Source of the DNA: Kribbella sp. NBC_01245
GTDB taxonomy: Bacteria > Actinomycetota > Actinomycetes > Propionibacteriales > Kribbellaceae
Direction: 5' to 3'
Assembly: GCF_036226525.1 (NCBI RefSeq)
Contig: NZ_CP108487.1
Span: forward strand, 5,332,001-5,396,000
DNA: 64,000 nt
The notes below the pieces were generated by a model. The model did no database searches, had not been told where the DNA came from, and worked only from the letters and a program-made list of their open reading frames with translations. The position numbers were made by a program, and so were the translations under genes. Below are positions 57,964 through 64,000 of the stretch, one piece after another; positions within the stretch are counted from its first letter, which is position 1, and every line of letters begins with the position of its first letter.

Positions 57964-59346
57964 CTAGACCTTGCGGCGCTTCCGGCGTACCGACTTCTCC
58001 GCGCGGGGAGGGCGTTGGCGGATCGGCCGGCGCGGGCCCACCAACCGGGGTCCCGCCAGCCGGTCCTCGAGGCGACGGGCCTCGCGCCGGATCGGCTGCG
58101 CGACGTACTCGCCGAGAATCACGCCCGAGGCGATCGCCACACCGATCGCGACGGCCGTCGCCAGGCTGACCACACCCGTCAGGCTGCCCATCGACATCAC
58201 CTCGAACAGGCCCTTGTAAATGGTCAATCCGGGCAACAGCGGCACGGTCCCGGACACCACCACGACCAGCGGGGGTACGCCGCTGCGCCGGCCGAGCGAA
58301 TACCCGCCAAGGCCGACGACGAACGCCGCAGCCGCAGTCGCCCAGGCCGGGCCGAACTCCACCCGCGTCATCATCGTGAACACCAGCGAACCAAGCGCGC
58401 CGACGATCGCGATCGGCAGCAACGACCGCAACGGCGCGTACGACGCGAAGGCGAACGCCACTGCCATCAGGGCTCCGGAGAACGTCATGATCGGCAAGTT
58501 CGTCAGTTGAATGGTCTGCGCCTCGATCGCGATCGGCAGGCCCAGCTTGATGCCGACCGTGATGCCGAGGCTGACGCCCGCGATGATGCCGCCGGTCAGC
58601 AGCATCGCCTCCAGCGTCCGGGCGGAGGCGGTCACGTAGTACCCGGTGAGCGCGTCCTGCACGGCACCGGTCAGGGCGATCCCGGCCAGCAGCATGATGA
58701 TGCCGGCGGCAACGACCAGTGACGGTTTGACCGGCGCGTCGACGGCGTACAGCCCGAGCGCGACCGCGGTGGCGAGAAAGGCCCCGAACACTTGCTGGTA
58801 GAACGCGGGCAGCCGCTGCCGGTGGAACCACCGGTTGCTCAGCTCGATCAGCACGGCCGTCACGACCGCGACCAGTGTGATCAGCCAGCCACCACCGAGC
58901 AACAGCGTGGCGCCACCGGCCATCACACCCCAGGCCACCACCGAACTCCAGCGCGGGTACGGCGGGCCGGCCGAGGTGATGCGCGCCAGCTCCCGGCTGG
59001 CCTCCTCGCGAGTGATCTCGGCCGCCGCGAACTGCCGCACCAGGCGGTCGACGGCGGTCAGGCGGGAGTAGTCGAGGCCGCGATACCGGACGACGCGCAG
59101 ATGCGTCTCGGGCGCGATATCCGGCGCGGCCTGGTAGGCGATCGTGATCGAGATGAAGGTGATGTCGACCTCGCAACCGCGCAGACCGCCCGCCGCCGCG
59201 ACCGACAGGATCGTGGCCGTCGCGTCCGCGGTACCGGCACCGCTGGACAGCAGCACCTCCCCGATCCGCAACGCCAGGTCAAGGGTGCGATAGACCTCCC
59301 GCTGCTCCTCGCGCCCCACCTCGACCTCATCCACCACCCAAGCCAC
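57964..59346 (-). CDS. Threonine/serine exporter family protein (ThrE-like)
   Basis: A 460-residue membrane protein. The N-terminal cytoplasmic DUF1212 domain contains LRIGEVLLSSGAGTADATAT and ITFISITIAYQAAP, followed by about ten helices; DUF3815-like segments end the fold. ThrE of Corynebacterium exports Thr and Ser, driven by proton motive force. The basic tail RPPRAEKSVRRKRRKV is unusual. GTG 59346 and GTG 59337 are both possible starts. No amino-acid gene is beside it. Confidence 0.87.
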   Translation of the reverse strand: MAWVVDEVEVGREEQREVYRTLDLALRIGEVLLSSGAGTADATATILSVAAAGGLRGCEVDITFISITIAYQAAPDIAPETHLRVVRYRGLDYSRLTAVDRLVRQFAAAEITREEASRELARITSAGPPYPRWSSVVAWGVMAGGATLLLGGGWLITLVAVVTAVLIELSNRWFHRQRLPAFYQQVFGAFLATAVALGLYAVDAPVKPSLVVAAGIIMLLAGIALTGAVQDALTGYYVTASARTLEAMLLTGGIIAGVSLGITVGIKLGLPIAIEAQTIQLTNLPIMTFSGALMAVAFAFASYAPLRSLLPIAIVGALGSLVFTMMTRVEFGPAWATAAAAFVVGLGGYSLGRRSGVPPLVVVVSGTVPLLPGLTIYKGLFEVMSMGSLTGVVSLATAVAIGVAIASGVILGEYVAQPIRREARRLEDRLAGPRLVGPRRPIRQRPPRAEKSVRRKRRKV

Positions 59347-59461
59347 CTCTCCACCTCGCGCCGTCCCGCCCGACGCTAACGCCCCCACAAGTAATCCCCC
59401 GCATCCCGGGCCGGGCCCACCCTCTCTTTGCCGTCCTGCTCTCACACCTGTCGGCGGTGCT

Positions 59462-59490
59462 GAGAGGGCGGATTCGGACCGATGAATGCA
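59462..59490. repeat. Solo arm of the GTTCATTCG repeat family
   Basis: GAGAGGGCGGATTCGGACCG then ATGAATGCA. Its complement matches the 40447 repeat arm over 27 bases without change. There is no partner arm; it lies 30 bases before the cupin promoter region. Confidence 0.75.
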
Positions 59491-59520
59491 AACGGTTGAC
59501 AGTTTTAGGGCAATCGCTTT

Positions 59521-59558
59521 CCCCATCGGTTGACTGGGGTCCGATGGGGACTTAGTGT
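59521..59558 (+). promoter_or_regulatory. Promoter with overlapping operator for cupin-ABC operon
   Basis: TTGACT (59530-59535), 17 bases, TAGTGT (59553-59558) form a good vegetative promoter. A perfect 9-bp inverted repeat, CCCCATCGG-11 bp-CCGATGGGG (59521-59549), covers the -35 and spacer, so a repressor would block it. A second palindrome, GGAAAGCCCTTTCC, lies downstream at 59575-59588. Confidence 0.75.
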
Positions 59559-59574
59559 TACCGTTCTGACGCTT

Positions 59575-59588
59575 GGAAAGCCCTTTCC
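59575..59588 (+). promoter_or_regulatory. Second palindrome, upstream of the cupin ATG
   Basis: GGAAAG-CC-CTTTCC, 6-bp arms, within the 5' untranslated region and 22 bases upstream of the ATG. LacI/GntR-type proteins use such sites; none is encoded nearby in the window. Confidence 0.5.
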
Positions 59589-59610
59589 CGGAGCTTGAGG
59601 AGGACCAGCG

Positions 59611-60339
59611 ATGTGCGAGTTCGCTCCCGCGCTGCCTGGCGGCATCGGCGTCTCCTTGCTCAAGGTGTACGACACCACCGCTCCGGACGGGCTCGTCGGC
59701 GGTACGCCGCACGTCCATCTCGCCTGTTCCGAGGGCTACTACGTGATCGCGGGATCCGGCGCCGTACAGACGCTCAACCCGAAGGGCTTCACCGAAACCC
59801 CGCTGCGAGCCGGCACGGTCGTCTGGTTCGACCCGGGCACCATCCACCGCCTCGTCAACGGCGGCGGCCTCCAGATCCTCACGTTGATGTCGAACAGCGG
59901 CCTGCCCGAGGCCGGTGACGCCGTACTGACCTTCCCGCCGGAGCACCTGACCGATCGCGAGACCTATCTCGCCGCCAGCACGCTCGTCGGCGAGGGCGAC
60001 GACCGGACCGATTCGGCCATGCGCCGGCGCGACCTGGCGCTGCACGGATTCCTCGCCCTCCGAGAGCGGTACGACGCCGAGGGCCCTTCCGGACTGGACG
60101 ACTTCTACGCCTCAGCCGTCGCCATCGTCCGGCCAAAGATCGCTGAGTGGCGCGAACGCTGGCAGAACGGCGCCAAACGCCTCGCCGACCAGACGGGCGC
60201 CGCCCTCGACGCGCTCGAAGCCGGAACCGCGCCGCACGTCCAAACGGCCGAACTGCACGGCATCCCCGCCCCAACCGAGACCGGCCGCCACGGCATGTGC
60301 GGCCGACTCGACGTGTACGACGTACAGGCCAAACCATGA
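59611..60339 (+). CDS. Cupin-domain protein, first gene of ABC operon
   Basis: A 242-residue protein. The cupin metal motifs are GTPHVHLACSEGYYVIAGSG near 31-50 and DPGTIHRLVNGGG near 75-87. The C-terminal 130 residues (LTDRETYLAAST, then RRRDLALHGFLAL) are helical and without a family name I can give. It may be an isomerase or a sensor for the imported compound. GAGGAGGACC lies 5 bases before ATG. Its stop overlaps the permease start by four bases. Confidence 0.8.
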   Translation: MCEFAPALPGGIGVSLLKVYDTTAPDGLVGGTPHVHLACSEGYYVIAGSGAVQTLNPKGFTETPLRAGTVVWFDPGTIHRLVNGGGLQILTLMSNSGLPEAGDAVLTFPPEHLTDRETYLAASTLVGEGDDRTDSAMRRRDLALHGFLALRERYDAEGPSGLDDFYASAVAIVRPKIAEWRERWQNGAKRLADQTGAALDALEAGTAPHVQTAELHGIPAPTETGRHGMCGRLDVYDVQAKP

Positions 60340-61115
60340 AGGTGGTCGAGGCCGTCTGGCGTCCGGCGCTGGTACTGGTCGGACTTGTCGTCATCTGGTG
60401 GTTCGTCACCGCGCAGGAGTACGTCGCGGCGTACCTCGTGCCACCACCAGCAGACGTGCTCGACGTACTGATCACCGAACGAGCCGACCTCGCCCGGCAC
60501 ACCTGGGTCACGACGTACGAGACGTTGCTCGGGTTCATCCTGGCCGCGGTGATCGGGATCGCGATGGCCGTACTCATCGTGTACTCGAAGACGCTGGAGA
60601 AGTCGCTCTATCCGATCATCCTGTTCGCGCAGGTGATTCCGAAGATCGCGATCGCGCCGATCCTGGTCGTCTGGTTCGGGTTCGGCCTGCAACCGAAGGT
60701 CATCCTCGCCGTCCTGATCGCGTTCTTCCCGGTCGTCGTCTCGGGAGTCGCGGGCCTGCGCTCGGTCGATCCCGAATTGCTCGACCTTTCGGCCACGATG
60801 GGCGCGAGCCGCTGGAAGACCTTCCGCAAGATCCGTTTCCCCGGCGCCCTGCCGCAGTTGATGAGCGGGCTCAAGGTGGCCGTCACGCTCGCCGTGGTCG
60901 GGGCCGTCGTCGGCGAGTTCGTCGGCGCGCAGGAAGGGCTCGGATTCGTCCTGCTCGGCGCGAGCGGAAACCTCAACTCGGCGTTGCTCTTCGCCGACCT
61001 GTTCCTGATGTCGGCAATCGGCATCGTGCTGTTTGTCGCGGTCGAAGTGGCCGAGGCGCTGCTCATCCCCTGGCATGCCAGCCGTCGCGACGGCCTGGCG
61101 CTCACCACCACATGA
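60336..61115 (+). CDS. ABC transporter permease (SsuC/TauC family)
   Basis: A 259-residue permease with six membrane helices. The coupling loop is ATMGASRWKTFRKIRFPGAL near residue 147-166, an EAA motif of BPD_transp_1 for the SsuC/ThiX-like group. It forms the membrane channel for the lipoprotein and ATPase encoded next. Its ATG overlaps the cupin stop (ATGA). Confidence 0.9.
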   Translation: MKVVEAVWRPALVLVGLVVIWWFVTAQEYVAAYLVPPPADVLDVLITERADLARHTWVTTYETLLGFILAAVIGIAMAVLIVYSKTLEKSLYPIILFAQVIPKIAIAPILVVWFGFGLQPKVILAVLIAFFPVVVSGVAGLRSVDPELLDLSATMGASRWKTFRKIRFPGALPQLMSGLKVAVTLAVVGAVVGEFVGAQEGLGFVLLGASGNLNSALLFADLFLMSAIGIVLFVAVEVAEALLIPWHASRRDGLALTTT

Positions 61116-61132
61116 AGCGAGCTGAAAGGCGG

Positions 61133-62140
61133 ATGACAATGCGACGACGCATAGCGTTCCTGCTCACTGCGGTCTGCGCTCTGGCACTGACCGGCTGCGG
61201 TGGCGGCGGGGACGACAACGCCGGCGGGCCGGCCAAGGTGACGCTCACGCTGAACTGGGTGCCGTACGGCGAGCACGCGCCCTTCTACTACGGAGTCGAC
61301 AAGGGCTACTTCAAGGACGAGGGCATCGAGCTCACCATCAACCCGGGCAACGGTTCGGGGAACACGGTGAAGGCCGTCGCCCAGGGGCAGACCGACTTCG
61401 GCTGGGCCGACGCGGCGTCGGTCGCGCACGGCGTCGGCAACGGGATGCCGATCAAGAGCCTCGGCGTCTACCTGCAGAAGGGCCCGTCGTCGCTGGAGTT
61501 CTTCTCCACCCAGAACATCAAGACCCCGGCCGACCTGAAGGGCAAGAAGATCGCCGGTACGGCGGGCGACGCGCTCTGGTCGACGTTCCCCGCCTGGCTG
61601 AAGGCGAACGGCCTGGCCGAGTCGGACGTCCAGCTCGTGAACGTCGACGCGGCCGGCAAGATCGCCGCGCTGATCGAGGGCAAGGTCGACGTGATCATGG
61701 GGTTCTTCCATGACCAGGCGCCGACGATCGAGGCCAAGTCCGGCAAGAAGGTCGACGTCCTGGTCTGGGCCGACACCGGGCTGAACCTGCTCGGCACCGG
61801 CCTGGTGGTGAACGAGAAGACCCTCAAGGACGACCCGGCCCTGGCCGAGAAGTTCGTCCGCGCCACCCAGAAGTCGTGGGCCGACGCCGCGAAGGACCCG
61901 GCGGCCGCGGTCCAGGCGATGGCGGGCAAGGCCGAGCAGGCGCCTGCCGCCGAGGTGATGCAGAAGCAGCTCGAGAAGGCCATTCCGCTGCTGCAGCTCG
62001 ACACGGCCGGTGGGCCCGGCGTCAATACCGACAAGCAGTGGACCGACACGATCGACGTGCTCAAGACGTACGCCGACTTGAAGAACCCGGCCGAGCCCGC
62101 GAAGTACTGGGACGGCAAGTACGCCAAGGCGACTGGTTGA
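61133..62140 (+). CDS. ABC substrate-binding lipoprotein (NMT1/THI5-like)
   Basis: A 335-residue lipoprotein. The lipobox is ALALTGC near residue 21, and the mature protein begins GGGGDDNAGG. The NMT1 core is TLNWVPYGEHAPFYYGVDKG then QGQTDFGWADAASVAHGVGN. NWVP at the start is typical of binding proteins for thiamine or riboflavin precursors, sulfonates and nitrile-type compounds; no TPP riboswitch lies upstream. ATG 61133 has AAAGGCGG just before it. ATG 61112 and 61139 are also possible. Confidence 0.87.
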   Translation: MTMRRRIAFLLTAVCALALTGCGGGGDDNAGGPAKVTLTLNWVPYGEHAPFYYGVDKGYFKDEGIELTINPGNGSGNTVKAVAQGQTDFGWADAASVAHGVGNGMPIKSLGVYLQKGPSSLEFFSTQNIKTPADLKGKKIAGTAGDALWSTFPAWLKANGLAESDVQLVNVDAAGKIAALIEGKVDVIMGFFHDQAPTIEAKSGKKVDVLVWADTGLNLLGTGLVVNEKTLKDDPALAEKFVRATQKSWADAAKDPAAAVQAMAGKAEQAPAAEVMQKQLEKAIPLLQLDTAGGPGVNTDKQWTDTIDVLKTYADLKNPAEPAKYWDGKYAKATG

Positions 62141-62913
62141 TGTCGACCATTGAGCTGCGGGATCTGACCTGCCACTTCGCGAGCAAACGCTCCAGCACCA
62201 CGGCGCTGGAGAACGTCTCGCTGTCGATCGAGAAGGGCGAGTTCGTCACGATCGTCGGCCCTTCCGGCTGTGGCAAGTCGACCCTGCTGAAGATCATCGC
62301 CGGCCTGGTCAAACCGAGTAGTGGCTCCGTGCAACTACTCGGCAAGCCGGTGACCGCGCCGCAGCGGGAGGTCGGTTTCGCCTTCCAGCGTTCGGCTTTG
62401 CTCGAGTGGCGAGGCGCCCGGAAGAACATCCTCTTGCAGGCCGAGATGCGCGGGCTCGACAAGTCGTACGCCGAGAAGCGGGCGGATTACCTGATCGAGA
62501 TGACGGGTCTGACCGGTTTCGAGAAGGCCTTGCCGCATGAACTCTCGGGTGGCATGCAGCAGCGCGTCGCGTTGTGCCGCGCGTTGCTGCACGAGCCGCC
62601 TGTGCTCCTGATGGACGAGCCGTTCGGCGCGCTCGACGCGCTGACCCGGGAAACCCTCAACGTCGAGATGAACCGGATCTGGCGCGAGACCGGCGTGACC
62701 GTCGTTCTCGTCACGCACTCGATCGCGGAAGCCGTCTACCTCGGCAACCGGATCGAGGTGATGAGCCCGCGACCGGGCCGCATCGTCAAGACCCTGCCCG
62801 TCGACCTGCCCGACCACCGCCAGTACGGCGAAACGGTCGGCACTCCCATCTTCAAAGACCTCGCGAGCGAAATTCGCAACTTACTGGGTGCCACAGGTGC
62901 CGCCCATGACTGA
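62140..62913 (+). CDS. ABC transporter ATP-binding protein
   Basis: A 257-residue ATPase. Walker A is VGPSGCGKST at about 39-48, the signature LSGGMQQRVALCRALL near 134-149, and Walker B LLMDEPFGALDALTRE near 153-168, with the switch His in VTHSIAEA. It pairs with the permease of the SsuB/TauB/ThiZ group. Its start overlaps the lipoprotein stop (TGATG), and its stop overlaps the oxidoreductase start by 8 bases, so all are co-translated. Confidence 0.92.
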   Translation: MSTIELRDLTCHFASKRSSTTALENVSLSIEKGEFVTIVGPSGCGKSTLLKIIAGLVKPSSGSVQLLGKPVTAPQREVGFAFQRSALLEWRGARKNILLQAEMRGLDKSYAEKRADYLIEMTGLTGFEKALPHELSGGMQQRVALCRALLHEPPVLLMDEPFGALDALTRETLNVEMNRIWRETGVTVVLVTHSIAEAVYLGNRIEVMSPRPGRIVKTLPVDLPDHRQYGETVGTPIFKDLASEIRNLLGATGAAHD

Positions 62914-64000
62914 GAAAGGCTCTAACAAAGTGAACGAACGACGCATTGGCATCGTGATGAACGGTGTCACCGGGCGGATGGGTCTGCGGCAGCACCTGGA
63001 ACGATCGATCGTCGCCATTCGCGAGCAGGGTGGCATTCTCGCGGCCGATGGCAAGACGGTGATCATGCCCGAACCGATCCTGGTCGGGCGCAACGAGGAC
63101 AAGCTGCGCCGGATCGCCGACAAGTACAACCTCACCCGCTGGACGACGAACCTGTCCGAGGCGCTGGCCGAGCCGGACGTCGAGATCTACTTCGACTCCC
63201 AGCTCACGCAGCTCCGCGAGAAGGGTGTGCGGGCCGCCGTCGAGGCCGGCAAGGCGATCTACTGCGAGAAGCCGATCGCGGAAGGCCTGGACGCGGCCGT
63301 CGAGCTGGCCCGGCTGGTTCGCGATTCCGGGCTGAAGAACGGCGTGGTCCAGGACAAGCTCTCGCTGCCGGGTCTGCGCAAGCTCAAGCGGCTGGTCGAT
63401 GGCGGCTTCTTCGGCCAGATCCTCTCGGTCCGCGGCGAATTCGGCTACTGGGTCTTCGAGGGTGACTGGCAGGAGGCGCAGCGGCCCGCCTGGAACTACA
63501 AGCAGGAAGAGGGCGGCGGCATCGTCGTCGACATGTTCTGCCACTGGCGCTACGTGCTCGACCAGATCTTCGCGCCGGTCAAGTCCGTCTACTGCCAGGG
63601 CGCCACGCACATCCCCGTCCGGTACGACGAGCAGGGCAACCGGTACGACGCCACCGCGGAGGACGCGGCGTACGGCATCTTCGAGCTCGAAGGCGGCATC
63701 GTCGCCCAGCTCAACTCGTCCTGGACCACCCGGGTCTTCCGCGATGAGCTGGTCGAATTCCAGGTCGACGGCACCGAGGGAAGCGCCGTCGCGGGCCTGC
63801 GCAACTGCCGCGCCCAGCATCGCTCGGCCACGCCGAAGCCGGTCTGGAACCCGGATCTGCCCGTCACCGAGCCGTTCCGCGACCAGTGGCTGGATGTGCC
63901 GGACAACGAGGTGTTCGACAACGGGTTCAAGGTTCAGTGGGAGATGTTCCTGCGGCACATCGTGGATGACGCGCCGTTCACGTGGGACTTCGTCGAGGGC
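62906..64000 (+). CDS. Gfo/Idh/MocA-family oxidoreductase (3' end beyond window)
   Basis: 365 codons are in the window without a stop. The NAD(P) fold opens RRIGIVMNGVTGRMGLRQHL, with an unusually long insert before IYCEKPIAEG, whose Lys is the proton donor. The C-terminal half has GGGIVVDMFCHWRYVLDQIF, with the family's Asp-x-x-x-His arrangement, and ELEGGIVAQLNSSWTTRVFR. Family members oxidise sugars, inositols or their derivatives. Clustering with a cupin and an ABC importer suggests it works on the imported compound. ATG 62906 overlaps the ATPase stop; GTG 62930 would avoid that. Confidence 0.87.
   Translation, partial: MTEKGSNKVNERRIGIVMNGVTGRMGLRQHLERSIVAIREQGGILAADGKTVIMPEPILVGRNEDKLRRIADKYNLTRWTTNLSEALAEPDVEIYFDSQLTQLREKGVRAAVEAGKAIYCEKPIAEGLDAAVELARLVRDSGLKNGVVQDKLSLPGLRKLKRLVDGGFFGQILSVRGEFGYWVFEGDWQEAQRPAWNYKQEEGGGIVVDMFCHWRYVLDQIFAPVKSVYCQGATHIPVRYDEQGNRYDATAEDAAYGIFELEGGIVAQLNSSWTTRVFRDELVEFQVDGTEGSAVAGLRNCRAQHRSATPKPVWNPDLPVTEPFRDQWLDVPDNEVFDNGFKVQWEMFLRHIVDDAPFTWDFVEG

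Noticed and set aside
59521..59610. TPP riboswitch before the NMT1-type ABC operon
   Set aside because: No CTGAGA or ACCTGATCTGGATAATGCCAGC-like thi-box element is present; a promoter with operators explains the region.

Overview
This is a high-GC actinobacterial chromosome segment. SigE-type ECF sigma factors, a Rv1264-like adenylate cyclase, DUF853/HerA, MenB, an S15 peptidase, LAL regulators and many GTG starts fit a soil actinomycete. The protein style and the intergenic repeats look most like Kribbella or a relative in the Nocardioidales; the genus is an inference. No prophage, transposase or conjugation gene was seen. The window opens inside an ATPase gene and closes inside a Gfo/Idh/MocA oxidoreductase gene.

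Layout. 1-8.4 kb: an archaeal-type ATPase, a small membrane protein, a nitroreductase-hemerythrin fusion with no normal start codon, a class IV aminotransferase, a secreted C39-like peptidase, a large LuxR (LAL) regulator and an MBL hydrolase. 8-9 kb: a resolvase-fold protein without the catalytic serine, coupled to a frameshifted XRE gene, then an inverted repeat. 9-20 kb: four MFS exporters, a PCMT-like methyltransferase, Tex, a GNAT and XRE/HxlR regulators. 20-28 kb: a second resolvase-like pair, a small acidic protein plus M15-like peptidase behind a structured leader, a methyltransferase, stress-type small proteins, and a TetR operon with a perfect operator. 28-34.4 kb: two SigE-family sigma factors, each translationally coupled to a single-pass membrane protein, plus a diguanylate cyclase. 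34.5-42 kb: HerA-like ATPase, a YdbS/YdbT-like PH-domain pair, L,D-transpeptidase, LytR_C protein, K+/H+ antiporter. 42-48 kb: tRNA-Ser(CGA), tadA and its partner, upp, menB, a LacI regulator and a secreted S15 peptidase. 48.3-49.4 kb: a 1.1-kb non-coding locus made of stacked repeats. 49.4-59.4 kb: a PadR/HAAS pair, two GNATs, a beta-propeller protein, a cAMP module (cyclase plus cNMP-binding protein), an SDR/TetR divergent pair, a DUF4185 secreted protein and a ThrE-like exporter. 59.5-64 kb: an operon of cupin, ABC permease, lipoprotein, ATPase and oxidoreductase with a clear promoter and operator.

The most unusual material is non-coding. Several families of long intergenic inverted repeats recur: arms of 25-62 bp, nested at 40.3-40.6 kb, and solo arms at 15.9, 38.3 and 59.5 kb. 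The 48.36-49.28 kb locus has opposing arrays of 43-45-bp units around a 25-bp hairpin, followed by 42-bp tandem units, and carries seven TCCACA hexamers of the kind that form the core of DnaA boxes. Two promoters with identical layout (AGAACCTTT, 12 bp, GCGTCTTTG) precede a sigma/membrane-protein operon and its paralogous neighbour and so suggest a small autoregulated ECF regulon.
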